The notes beneath the pieces are model-generated. The model had not been told where the DNA came from, did not search any database, and saw nothing but the letters and a program-made list of their open reading frames with translations. A stretch of DNA of 64,000 nucleotides. It comes from Tetragonia tetragonoides (Eukaryota > Streptophyta > Magnoliopsida > Caryophyllales > Aizoaceae). Shown piece by piece: positions 50,525 through 63,075 of the stretch (positions are counted from its first letter, which is position 1; every line of letters starts with the position of its first letter). The position numbers and the translations under genes are program-made. The stretch lies in assembly GCA_038025085.1 (NCBI GenBank), contig CM076148.1, positions 2,978,501 to 3,042,500 on the forward strand, written 5' to 3'.

Positions 50525-51610
50525 TATTTTCGCATTTTATTCTTTTAATCTATCAAGCAAGATGAAATATGACAAGAAATCGTTCTTCGAGTGTTAAGAT
50601 GTATGTGGTCTTTTTCATTAATTTAATAATCAGTTCAGCTCACTGGTATCTTCAATTGATCAGCTCACTTGAAATCGATTTGTAGGGTAAAAGAACACAC
50701 TACATTTATACCATTATTCCCTTTAGCACCTCTTGTATGTGGTGTCCTAATGGCCTCTGTGAATTTTGTTTTTGCTTTGATGAATGGGAGTTCCCTTTTT
50801 CTCTGATGGGAAAAATGGTCTGTTCATTTGGTCCTTCGATTTTTGGTGTGTTATGCGTATTGATGTTACAACACAGATGGCTGGGTACAAATGTCGGACC
50901 CTCTCAATTGAAATATTAATCCAGTATAGCCAATCAATAATCATCTGTTAACACATGTACATTTTTTTCTAATTACGTGATACAAAGCAATGATAATAAC
51001 GTAGGCACAAAATAGACAATGCAACAAAGGCCAACGTAACAACCCAGGAAACAACTTTCTCACCACACATTTTGTTCTTTCAATCTATCAAGATAAAATA
51101 TGACAAAAAATCATTCTTTGAGCATTCAAGTGTATTCTTTTTCATTTATTTAATAATCGATTCAGTTCTGTATTGTTCTCAATTGATCCGTTCACTTGAA
51201 ATCGCTTTAACACACTGCATACCATTCCCTTTAGCACCTCTTGTGGTGTCCTAATGGTGTGCTTTGAGGTCTGTGGATAACATCAGCATTAGTGGACCAG
51301 AATTATCTCATGTATGTGAATGGTCTGTTTTTTGGGTCCTTAGATTCCTGGCTGCTGTTGGGCTTTTGGTGTGTTATGCACATTGATGTTACACAACAGA
51401 CGACCGGATACAAATCGGACCCTTTCAATTGAAATATTAATCCACTATCCAGTATAGCCAATCAAAAATCCCCTGTTAGTTCATTAGGACAAAAGATGGG
51501 CTGCTACAAATTCATCTCAACTGAAACCATAAACTTTGCTATAAGTTGTGTTAAGAACAAGAACATTTTTTTTCTTCTTCTAATTACGTGTTCCAACTTC
51601 CAAGGCAATG
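50525..51610. repeat. Tandem duplication of about 0.5 kb upstream of TPS-2
   Basis: 50525-51060 and 51065-51610 are imperfect direct copies. Shared words include TCTATCAAG, CACTTGAAATCG, CCCTTTAGCACCTCTTG, GGTGTCCTAATGG, TTTTGGTGTGTTATGC, TTGAAATATTAATCCA and TCTAATTACGTG. The second copy continues after an insertion at 51615-51995. No gene is seen in either. Confidence 0.75.
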
Positions 51611-51614
51611 AAAC

Positions 51615-51995
51615 CATTAATCACTAGGGATATTGCGGATATCCAAAGTTTCGGATCTACGAAAATCAGATACTAATTTTTGATATTCAAATCCGTATAT
51701 CCGAAAATTTTCGGATAATCGAATTTTCGCTATCCGAAATATATTTATACTTTTTATTTTTTATTCTATTTGTGTTTAATATTTCAAAAATGGAGCAAAT
51801 TATTTCGAATAATTTTGGTTTTTCCAAATATTTTCTGATATCTGAAAATTTTATGGTATTCAAATCCCGTTTTTCGTGTATTCAAAATATCGGTGTTTTA
51901 GATTTTTTTTTTCGGATATTCAGTTTTTTGGATCGGATGCTCAGATGTAGATATTTTGTTTTTTTTTGAGGGGAGATGCAGATATTTGAACAGCC
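51615..51995. mobile_element. Insertion rich in CGGATAT / TCCGAA words
   Basis: The second tandem copy is interrupted here by about 380 bases with many TCCGAAA, CGGATAT and ATATCCG words in both orientations, a pattern often found in hAT-type non-autonomous elements. The first copy (about 50985) shows the uninterrupted sequence. Exact ends and a target duplication could not be fixed. Confidence 0.4.
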
Positions 51996-52118
51996 TTAAT
52001 AATGACGTTCGCACAAAATAGACAACAGCCCACGAAACACCACATTATTGTACTACACATAGTTACATACCACACATTTCATGTGTTTACTTATGACATG
52101 ACAGGCAGGATACTCTGC

Positions 52119-52127
52119 TATAAAATA
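52119..52127 (+). promoter_or_regulatory. TATA box of TPS-2
   Basis: TATAAAATA, 126 bases before the TPS-2 start codon, implying a 5' UTR of about 90 bases. Confidence 0.6.
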
Positions 52128-54068
52128 CGAGCAATTCATCACTTGAATATTCGTGAGAGGCAAAGACAATCATAGTTGAATATCACTAATACTCCGATTA
52201 TATTTATGGAATAAAGGAGAGAATAAATAAACCAGAGAGCCACCATGCCTGCATCTGCTTCCCTTCAAGCTCCCACTTTTTCTGCCAAAACAGGATCATT
52301 GCTAGAAAAGAAGAATGTTGATGCTTTGAAGGGAAATCTCGAAAAACTTGAGGTAACATGCCTTTGCTTATGGAATCAATGTCATTATTGTTCAATCATT
52401 TAGGTACAATACTGGTTTAACAAGTGTGTTAATGCAACCAAGAGGGTGTAGTGAGTGATAAAGACTCAGCCACCCTTAATCAATATTGAAGGTTTGAATC
52501 TCGTCTTTAGTGTGCTCGTGTATGACAGAACAACATCCAATAATGTCGGGGTCTCTATTAATTTAGAGAGTTAGAGAGTATTAATTAATCGATATATTAA
52601 TTATTTATTAAATTAAATTAAAGAGGACAACAATTCAAAAAGACATATTCATAAACTTGAGGCGATAATTTATATGATCTAGGTTAACGTAATAAATTAG
52701 ATGTCAATGACTTATTGGATTAAGCAAGTGAAATGACACATGTGGAGATCTTATAGCGACCCTCATTGAAAATTATAATGAGGGTGAATTTGAAAATGAT
52801 TTAGTACTTAATAAACTAGTTAGAAGACTTAGAACTTACATAAAAGGAAGCACTACTTACAGTTTTTTAATGTAGTTTGAAAAGTTAAAAATGAAAAGCA
52901 ACTAGATTCAAATTAAATAAAACCAAATAACAACAAAATCATGTTTCACAATTGTCCTAGTCATTTGTAATGGTGGAGTATATTCATTTATAATATTTTT
53001 GTCTTACTTTTCCAAATATATGTGTATTATTTTAGATTATTTTAAAATAAATATTATCTGATTTTGAGTTTGGTCGCACTGATAGAACCAGATGAACCAT
53101 CAAAACAGTTAGACGACCGGCTCGATGCCCCTCCGGCTTTCAAAACATTGATCACATATGGTTACAATTCAGTTTTATCATATGATGACGATGGACTATG
53201 TCACAAATATGACATATAAAACCGTCTTAACTTTTCGTACGTATGTTAATTTGTCGGTTTCGTTTTGACCATCAGAAACGTTAAAATTTTTGTGAGGACA
53301 CAATCATCTTAAAGAATTTGAGTTAATTTCCATGCCATTCAAGTTCAAACCTTACTTTAGGCATTTGGGGGAGTTTCATTACTTTCTTTTTTAGTAGAAT
53401 AAATTGATTAGAAACCAAAACGAATTGCGAAGGTGTGTACGTATATTGAGTCATTTGATGCATGTAAGATTACATTCAACTTCCATTATTTGCAGAATGA
53501 AATTCCCCGACGAGTTATGAAGCTAAAGGAAATAATGTGGAGCAAAGCAAAGGAGAATAATGATCAATTTGACGAGTTGATTATGATTGATGTAATCCAG
53601 CAATTAGGCCTTGAACATTACTTCCAAGATAATATCCATGATGCCTTTAGAAGGTATTATGCAAAGTGTAGTATCACTAATTTAGATGATGGTAATAACG
53701 ATCTTTATAAGGTTTCTCTTCGATTTCGGTTGTTGAGGCAAGGAGGGTATAATGCACCGGTTGGTAAGTATATTATTTACTTTTGATTCCGTAGTCCAAT
53801 TCAGGTCGATCTACACCACCTTTTTGTTGTTGAGATCTGAAAATAAAGTGTAATATTATTATAGTAGTATATGATCCGAATAAGTTGAGATTCTCTCCAC
53901 TTCATCTTTCATTCTTAAATAGAGGGTCAGTCTCTTTCAACCAAATAAAATAGATATGCCCTTCATTTAGGAAATTAAACTTCCATAATTTTTTTTACAA
54001 AACATGGAGGATTCTAAACCTATTTGAACCATCCAAGACCTAGCAACGCACTTAGATCAGATTCTAAT

Positions 54069-54199
<131 letters not shown>

Positions 54200-55419
54200 C
54201 CAAAATGTTTTAATATGGCAATTGAACTTTCTTCGTCTTATATTATTAAAATCAGAAAAAGCTCACAATCTTTTTTTCTTTGTTGATGAAAAACAGATAT
54301 TTTCGAATTTTTCAAGGGTAATGATGGAAAATTCAATCAAGAACTTTGTAAAGATGTAAAAGGGTTGCTTAGTCTACTTGAAGCTTCTATGTTAAGTATT
54401 CAAGGGGAAGATGTATTGGATGAGGCTGGTGTATTTTGTGAGCAGCTCCTAAAAGCCTCCTTAATTCACATTACTGAACAACCTGAGGCTAGAATAATTG
54501 AAAACGCACTAAGGAATTTCTATCATAAAAGCATACCCAGACAGCTTTTTGCCAAAAGTTTTCTTCAGGATTTCGAAGTTCCCCTAGATTTCCTTCATGA
54601 TTTGGTGGCATGAAAGATTGGATGAGCGGCATACAAGTTCTGGAGAGATATGAATTCAACTCGAATCAAATCATGCAGAAAAGTGAAATTCAACAAATTT
54701 TCAGGTAAATTTGATTTTTAGATTTATTATTATATTAATTTACAAAAACTCATATTAAGACAATCTTACTGTGAGACAGCTATTATAGTACGTTTTTTAT
54801 AGAACTAAAAAATATCAAAAGAAAATTATATCTTGAATAATAAGTGGTACTTTTGACTGCTTTGTCATAAAACTTCGCGAAAGCGTTATTAACCATATTT
54901 GTATTCGCATATTGGTTATTATGTTGTCTACTAATGATTCTTTTTGTTATAGAGGGTCATTAAATTATGATCTGAACATGTTTCTGTGTGTAGATGGGGA
55001 AAAGAACTTAAATCATCAAAGCAATTGGAATTTGCAAGGATAAATCCAATGAAGTGGTTTGTATGGTCCTTGGGAACTCTTCCAAATCCTAATATGGCAA
55101 AGGAAAGGATACAGCTCGCTAAGTTGGGGTCATTTATTTACATCATCGACGATATATTTGATGTTTATGGAACACCTAATGAGCTCGCTCTCTTCACTGA
55201 AGCTATCAATAGGTATGCACTAGTTTTACCCATTTATTTCACACGACACCGTTCTAATTTAAATCTGATAATTATAGATATATGTTTGAAATTTCAAAGG
55301 GTTATAATCTTATTATATTTTTAAAATTTTCATACTAATATATAGTTTTTTTATTTAAATATTACTACCTCATTATTGGAAGCATTCACTTAATAAGGCT
55401 CCTAATACAAATATACTCA

Positions 55420-55677
55420 TGGTGCGTTTTTTAGAGCTGAACTTATTATCAAAACTGAACTGAATTCAATTCCACCGAGCTGGACAGTACCTCTGAACTG
55501 AATTGGACACAACTAAATTGAATTTAACACAACTTGATATGTGAGACAAAAAGTATGTTTCTGAACTCAGCACCACTGAAATGAAATGAACTGAACTGAA
55601 CATCACTTAACTGAATTGAAAATCACTGAATTAACATTTGAAGTGAACTGACCGTATAAGCTCTAAAGAACGCACCC
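55420..55677. mobile_element. GGGTGCGTT-family MITE in TPS-2 intron 4
   Basis: The ends GGTGCGTTTTTTAGAGCT and AGCTCTAAAGAACGCACC are inverted repeats. The interior is made of CTGAACTGAA words, the complement of the GTTCAG words in the copies at 27997 and 4311. It is therefore inserted in the opposite orientation. Confidence 0.72.
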
Positions 55678-56719
55678 TTGATCAATTTACAAGTACTTCA
55701 ATTATCGTCCTTCTCATACTTGCAATTGCATCTAGATGGGATCATGCGGAAACTGGACAACTACCAGACTACATGAAAGTGTGCTTTGAGGCCCTTCATG
55801 ATATCGTAAATGATATCAATCAAACTGCTGATGTCAAACATGGATGGAACCCCAAAGCTTCCTTACAAAAATTGGTATGTTGACACAATATTTTCACCAA
55901 GTTGTTATATAGTCACTCCTTTTTGTATATTGTATCTCACCCCATAAACTCCTCATTTTCGTATACGTAATTGTAAGTAACATCCTACATTAGCGTTTAC
56001 ATTTCTTTGAGAAATTAATCAGCAAAACATTTGATTTTATTTACAGTGGGCAGATTTGTGCAACGCATTCCTCATGGAAGCAAAGTGGGCTGCTTCCGGC
56101 CAGTTGCCCAACACCACAGAATATCTTAAAAATGCTATAGTTAGCTCTGGAGTCCATGTATTTCTTGGCCACACTTTTTTTGTTTTGGGTGACGGAAACA
56201 AGGGGAGTGAGAAATTCTTAAACAACCAACCCTCCATGATAACCTCAACAGCCACAATTGCTCGTCTTTGGAACGATATTGGACGTTACAAGGTATATAT
56301 TTTTTTAGATAACATTGGTGTCCAAACTTTACTTGACTAATTCCATGGACCGTGAAGTTATTAACATGGGTACGGTGTATATATTTCTGCAGGTCAACGA
56401 TCGAGATGGACATGATATGTCATATATAGATTGTTATATGAATGAACATAAAGATGACTCGGATGAAAATGCTAGACAACATGTGAGTCGAATGATTTCA
56501 AAGGCATGGAAGGACCTCAATGAGGAGCACTTGTCGCAGGCATCACCATTCTCACTAATGTTTAAGGAGGTTTGCCAAAATGTGGCAAGGATGGTTCCCA
56601 TAATGTATGGTACTGACGAGAGTCATCGGGATTATCTTCGCAGCTTTGAGAAGCACCTCAAGTCATTGCTCAATGACTACAACGATCGAAGGGGCATTTA
56701 TAACAACATAAGAGCATAG

Positions 56720-57120
56720 AATCATAATTCATACCTACAAAGAGAGAAAATGAAATATTCGAAACGTTTTATACTCCAAATTAATCGAAAAGAATAAGGG
56801 CCATAATCGATCTTCTAGTTATTTTTTCTCTAATGTGTATTTGTGAATGGTAAATAGAATGTAAACAAATAGGAGTAGTATACTAGTACTAGCCAATAAT
56901 ATTTGTACTCTTGGCAATTTTAATAAATTATTTGAGTATTTCACCTAGATTCCATGAGGAATGCAATCCCACCCTAGTTTGTTGGTGTAAATATCACTTC
57001 CTAGGGTATAGTTCATAAATTCCGAATATATGCAACAATCTGTATTTCAAATAAAAACTTGTAAATTGATCGCTCAGCGCTCATTAGAAGGCCAAAAATC
57101 ATTGAACATAGCCTTCCATT
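56720..57120. other. TPS-2 3' flank, no gene
   Basis: AT-rich sequence with several AATAAT/AATAAA-like words that could serve as polyadenylation signals (for example near 56790 and 56930). Nothing else is recognised. Confidence 0.4.
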
Positions 57121-57384
57121 TAGAGCTGGCAAAAGCTTACCAGTTCCGATTATCGACCCGAACTCGACCCGCCACAGACCCGACTGAAACCCGACCCAAA
57201 ATACAAATAAACTTGAAATAACCCGACCTGTTTGCACCCGAGACCGAAATGGCCCGACCCAAACCCGAAAGTTGTGAGATAACATTTGTCAAACACGTTG
57301 AGTAACCCGAAACCAAACCCATATTTAACCCGATGTAATCGACCCGTATTTAACCCAACCTGATCGACCCTTTTACCAGGTCTA
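57121..57384. mobile_element. hAT-like MITE with 8-bp duplication
   Basis: TAGAGCTGGCAAAAG at the left and CTTTTACCAGGTCTA at the right are inverted repeats. Flanks CTTCCATT (57113-57120) and CTCCCATT (57385-57392) match in seven of eight bases. The interior is full of ACCCGAC and GACCCG words. Non-coding, 264 bases. Confidence 0.75.
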
Positions 57385-57849
57385 CTCCCATTACTTCTAC
57401 AATCTTCTACTAGAACAACCCTTCTTCTCTCAGTCTTTACTTCTTAGTGCTTCAATTTCTCAATTTCAACCTCAAAGAACTGGAAGGTGGAGAGAGAAAC
57501 CTGTCAGACATCAATCATCGCCATCTTCCAACGGTCACTTGGCCGAATTTAAGGGGCCTCACCTGAAACGGATTGAAAGATTGTGGGGTCGTGTGTATTT
57601 TGAAGATCAGTTAAATTTCCCGTCAGGTAATTCACGAAAATCGTATATGTATATGCGACTATTAGGTTTTTTTTTTTTTTTTTTTTTTTTGTTTTTGGGT
57701 AAAAATTGCGAAATTCGTATATGCCCATGTTGAAATTATAGTGAGATTATGGTTGAATCCACAAAATATGACACTTTTTTTATGCCCTAATTATTTTCGT
57801 TGCTCTGTTTGATTAATGTCGGGTATGTGATGGTTAACTTAACCAGGAT
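57385..57849. other. Non-coding stretch, no recognised feature
   Basis: It contains a 26-base T run at about 57665. A 64-residue frame at 57539 has no recognised similarity and crosses the T run, so it is not called. Confidence 0.4.
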
Positions 57850-58720
57850 GTAAATTGCTTGTTAATGTAAGGCGGGGATGTTTGATCATGCTCGCAACCT
57901 GTTCGACGAAATGCCTCAACTAAATTGCACTAGGACATTAAAATCCTGGAGTGCTCTTATCTTATGAATGCTGGGATTCAATCCAAGAGGTTTGATGATG
58001 TTGTAAAGATCTTTAGGGAGCTTCCATCGGAGCTTTCGATAAAGTTGGATTGCGGTACGTATAATACTTTTGTTCGTGCCCTTTGTGAGATGGGTTCGCT
58101 GGGTGATGCTTTTTTGATGCTGTGGAGATGAAGGAGAATGGGTTCAACCCGGATGTTGTCACGTTTAATACGCTTCTTGAGGCGTTTTATAGGGAAAGAG
58201 GATTTGAAGGAGGGGAGAGGATGTGGGATTTGATTGGAACTCAATTTGAACCGCGATACCAGGAGTTATAATCTGAAGATGCTGGGCTTTGGTTGATGTA
58301 GGAGAGCTTGATAAAAGCAGTTGAGTTGTTTGAAACATTGAAGAAAGGAGAATTGAAGCCTGATGTGAATACTTTCAATGCCTTAATCAACGGATTTTAT
58401 GATCAAGGAAATGTGGAAGAAGCAAAGAGGTTGTACAATTCGTTGCTAGAAAATGGCGGTATCCCAAACAGAATTACATTTTCCATCCTTGTTCAAAGGT
58501 TTTGTTATGGTGGTGACTTGAAGATGGCGTTTGATTTGTGCAAGAAGATGTTTCATCGTCAAGTTACAGCTTGTTGTTACTGTACTGGCGAGTAATTTAA
58601 TGATAGATGAAGCAGAGGAACTTGTACAGCTTAGTAAGGCAAATAGTTATGTTCAGTACAATCTGGCATTGCCTCTGACAACTGACATTGGAATCCTAAA
58701 CCAGTTCTTATGAGCGGCTT
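57850..58720 (+). pseudogene. P-class pentatricopeptide repeat (PPR) pseudogene
   Basis: PPR proteins bind organellar RNA. Pieces in three frames read as consecutive 35-residue PPR units: FDHARNLFDEMPQLN (about 57870), then RFDDVVKIFRELPSEL and CGTYNTFVRALCEMGSLGDAF, then after a frame change NGFNPDVVTFNTLLEAFYRE. From 58308 comes KAVELFETLKKGELKPDVN, FNALINGFYDQGNVEEAKRL and IPNRITFSILVQRFCYGGDL. Stops at about 57966, 58130 and 58270 break it, as does a frame change near 58570. No introns are seen, as is usual for PPR genes, and no N-terminal targeting part remains. It resembles short mitochondrial-type P-class PPRs. It lies between two converging TPS genes and is unrelated to them in function. 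Confidence 0.8.
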
Positions 58721-59087
58721 GCTATAGCAAATTTTGCCGTGTTAATGATCATTCCGCGTCACCTCCCATTCTGGTAAGTTAGTTATTCCACTTACAAAAC
58801 TGTAGTTGTGCTTAGAAATTAGAATGCTTGCCTTCAAATGTACTGTTTAATGTACTGTTTAATGATCATCAATAGATTGTTTCTTTCCTTTTTCTGTTGC
58901 TTACAAATAGGATTTAATGTACTGTTTCAGGTAATCTACTTAGCTCTTAGCTGACAAGCTTACAACATTCTTATTGCCTAGCAGGTAGGCTTACATGGGT
59001 ACATATTTATTCTACATTGGTGTGATGCCATTATCTCATAGATGGTGCTCCTAACACACGCACTCAAAGGTAGACAGTTTAGCTGGA
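58721..59087. other. 3' flank of TPS-3, no gene
   Basis: Non-coding. The words TAATGTACTGTTTAATG and GTACTGTTTAATGATC form a short local duplication at about 58845-58865. Nothing else is supported. Confidence 0.4.
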
Positions 59088-62000
59088 TCAAACCATACAC
59101 TTAATTCGGACTTCCTTGAGCAACTGGTTGAAAAGCTTCCCGAGGTATTGACGATGATTCTTAGCATCCCTGTTATACATAATCGGGACCATCCTTGCAA
59201 CATTAAGGCATGCTGCTCTGAAAGTTGCTGAAAACAGAGATGTGGGTGACATGTACTCCTGATTGAGACACTTCCAAGCATCTGCGATCATTTGATTCAC
59301 ATGTAGTCTTGCACTTCTAGCTGAGCATTCTTTATGTTCATTCATGTAACAATCTATGTACGACCCATCATTCCCAGCACGATTTGGATCCTGCAGTTCC
59401 ACCATTTTAATGTAAAAATCCCTTAATGTGTGAAGATCAATATATAATAAGTAAAGACAAGGCATATTCTAAGGAAATTGGGCTTGGATTTCTTTCAAAG
59501 CTGGGTTGTTTGCTTCAGTTAAAGCTCGACTAAGCGAGCTTGAACATGGATAGGGCAGTGCTAGATACCTGATCAGTTCCCACATCATTCCAAAGACGGG
59601 TAATCGCGGCTGTGGAAGATACAACAAGAGGAAGGCAATTCATCTCCTCCACAGTCTTCTTGTTTACTCCACCCAAAAGAAAGAAAGAGTGCATCAAAAC
59701 CACATGGATTCCAGAACTGACTATCCCGTTCTTAAGATACTCGTTCGCGCTAGGCAATGTTCTCGAAGCAAACCATTTTGCTTCCACGAGGAATGAGTTG
59801 CACAGATCTACCCACTGCAATGCACATCAATGTATCCATGCATTAGTTCCAAAAGAGTACATGGTAACATATTGCATATATATGTTTTAAATCACATTCT
59901 GTACATAAACTCAATTCAAATTGATAAGCTTACTGTTTTTACTACGGAATATTTGGGGTTCCATCCATGCTTCTTATAAATCTTGAGGCTGAAATCGTTG
60001 GTATAATCAAAGAGCGCCTTAAGGCACACTTCCATATAGTCTGGCAATAGATCGATGTCACCATATTCCCATCTGTCCCAACACAGTATATCCAACATTG
60101 ATTATATTTGACAAGTCAAAGATCTACTCATATGCTTGGTATAGATAATGGTACAGGCGCAACGAGGATGTTGTGTTCTTAATGAACTAGTTAATTATTA
60201 GCAACAAGAAAAGAGTTAATTACCATACATACCTACTGATAGCTTCGGTAAAGAGTAAGAGTTCATCAAGTGTACCAAGAATATCAAAAACATCATCAAT
60301 GATGTAGATAAATGATACCGCTTTTGCAAGCTCTATCCTCTCCTCGGCCATATTTGGCCATGGAAGTGTTCCTATAGACCACATATACCACTTTATTGGC
60401 CGAATTCTCGCAAATTCCAACTTCTTGGCTGAATTAAGTTCTTCTCCCCATCTATTACAATACAAAACATATTCAGTAATTAGATCATTTTCAATACACG
60501 CCGTAAGGAACCAATTCAACCAAATGTTTAGGCATGACCGTTGGAGGTCCAACTAATGATTTTATTTCTTAATACACACCAACCAGTTCATAAAATCGGT
60601 ACGGAAACTTACTTTGAAACTTGGTAAATTTCTTTTCTCCAGGACACTTGAGCCATTTCAAAATCAATTTCTTGTAGATTTAGCAAGAGGTTCTTCCAGT
60701 CTGTCTTGTCGACGAAATCATAAGGGAATTCATCTAGGGAAACAGAGCTTTTTGCCAAAAACCTCATTGACAAGGTTTTGTGACAAGGGTTCTTCAATGT
60801 GTTTGCAATGATTGAGGCCTTATTATTAGGTTGTTCAATGTCAAGCAAGGAGACTCTTAAGAGCATCAGCTCGCTAAATTCAGCAGCTTCATCCAGTATA
60901 TCTTCCCCTTTTGTGCTCAGCTGACATGCTTCAAATAGACTTAGTAGTCCTTTCACGTCTTTGCCAAGTTCTTCTTTAAACTTCCCCTCCTCATTCTTAA
61001 ATTTCTTGAAAATATCTGTATTGGGCCAACCACATAGTTAACACCACAACTAAATCAATTTAATTATTCATCTGGATCTAATATAGTTGTGGGATTCGGG
61101 ACCTCTTGGCCATCTGGCTCTTATACATGTGTTAGAGCCAACTCAACTAAGAGTTTAAATTTTGGTTGGAAACTCAATCAATGATTTATTATTTTAAGAT
61201 GAGTCAAATTTAGATTAAACGGTGAGACGATTGTTACATTTTGAACAAAAAATATTACCTTTTCACTAAATTAAAAAGTATCAAAAGTAATACTCGTATT
61301 ATATATTGAATAGAAAGGATTACTTTTAAACTTTAATTGTCTTGCTATGAGACGGACTTACGCACCTTCGTTCTGTTTCAAGATATGATCAAACAACTTA
61401 CCAGGAGAGACATTGTATTTGTATCCTTGTTGCCTCAGTAGACGAAATCGAAGTGCAGTCTCATAAAGATCATGATCATCATCAAAACCACCATTTTCCT
61501 CCCATGAACTCATGAATTTTGCATACTGGCCTTCCAGCGCTGCATGGATCTCTGCTTTGAAGTAATAATCGACCCCAAGTTGCTGCATGGCATCGATAAT
61601 GATCAATTCTTGTAAGGCACCATGTCCTCCCACTTTTTGGCGATTCATTAGTCCTCTAATCTTCTCCACTACATCTTGGAGACAGTTTTCATCACCCTGA
61701 AACAAAGATCTCTCCGTTTATGTTAGTTACACTAAAGTCCACTATTGAACGAAATTTTTTAAAGAGCTCTTCAAAAGATATTGTTAGTGAATCTTAGTAT
61801 GAAGTAGCCGATAGTTTAGCGGCTTTTGCAATGAAGTCTGACATGAGTGACATCCAAGTCAATAGACTGATTAGAATTAACTCTATTTCTAATGTTTGTA
61901 AACATTTCTATGACTTAGATTTTAAAGCTAATTTATAATACTATTTTTAAGCAAAAAAACAAAGAGTCTTACCTTTGTAATATAAAAACAAAAGAAAAGA

Positions 62001-62935
62001 AAAGAAAAAAGAAAAAGGGAAGTATGAAAAAAAACATTTATCGGTATGAAGTCATCAGGTTTAATTTAGGGTGACCAATATACGTTTACGACGTATAGAA
62101 CAAGAAAATATAATTTTCATTTTTCAAGATTAAACTTTGACCATTATTGCTTTCTCTTAACGTTTTTTAATTCATTCCCTCCATCTTACACCCCCCTAAA
62201 TTCTTCTTTTACAAGTGGTAGCCAAGAAGAACTAAAGAGGAGTACGTAACCCACCATCTCATCATGAAATCATCTTATGGAAATTTTTATATTTTTATAA
62301 AGAACATTTAAAATTTCATCCTAGTGCATGTGAGACCATTCAATAAATTTTCAGGCATTTATAAAGTATGTGTTAAGTAAATGAACAAAGCTACTTCATA
62401 TTATATTGAGTAGTTTGGTATAAAGGAATATATAATAGCTAATTAATGAATTCTTATAGTAAGTTTTATTCTCTTCCTTTTGGAAAAATCATAACATTTA
62501 CTTTTTACAGTCTCTAATGCATCACTTTAATTAACATTAAATAGTTGTATTTAAATGCACATTTAAATTATAAAAATAATATGATTTTTCAAAAGTACTA
62601 GTATTTAAAATAAATTTAATAATAGTAATTTTATATAGTACTTATATTTTTTCATAAATCAATGGTCAAAGTTTGTAAACTTTTCTTTCAAAAAATAAAT
62701 ATTAAGATTTTTTCAAAAAGAAGTACTTACATCAAGTCAAATTCTTCAAAAACATTATTTTTGGATGCTATACTAATTAAAAAAAGTGTTTTTTTAGTTG
62801 ACAACAAGCAAAGTGAGTTTACAGAAAGAAACTTGCCTCCTTAATTACCTTGGTGGGTAATAAGCAGTAAGCAACTTGATCCCCATTTAATGGGAAGCTC
62901 CTTGGAGATATCGTGGAGTTTGCTTGGAAGTCCAT
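59088..62935 (-). CDS. Terpene synthase TPS-3 (TPS-g type), intact, 563 residues
   Basis: Seven exons on the minus strand: 62935-62849, 61696-61402, 61015-60613, 60451-60233, 60072-59934, 59814-59569, 59390-59088. They sum to 1692 bases with all phases consistent and no stop. The start at 62935 (ATGGACTTC) is chosen because the ATG at 62955 does not join exon 2 in frame. Motifs: [11 protein letters not shown] (exon 2), [12 protein letters not shown] with an RxR, DDVFD (residues 314-318), [36 protein letters not shown] and NDVGTDQDP (457-465) in the NSE/DTE place. No RRX8W. Exon 1 gives only 29 residues, so a plastid transit peptide is not obvious and a cytosolic enzyme (FPP to nerolidol, or GPP to linalool) is plausible. 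This is family-based inference. It converges on TPS-2. Confidence 0.88.
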
Positions 62936-63067
62936 GACATTGATTGGCTGGATGCATGAAAGAAAGATAGGGATATACTAGCTAGCTAGATGAGACAAGA
63001 GACAAAATTTTTAAAGGAACATATATAGGAAGATTGTGATGAAATAACCATAACCTTAATGCCAGGG

Positions 63068-63075
63068 TATTTATA
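63068..63075 (-). promoter_or_regulatory. TATA box of TPS-3
   Basis: On the minus strand TATAAATA, about 135 bases before the chosen ATG, implying a 5' UTR of about 105 bases. Confidence 0.6.

Noticed and set aside
57539..57733. 64-residue frame before the PPR pseudogene
   Set aside because: Crosses a long T run and shows no PPR or targeting features.
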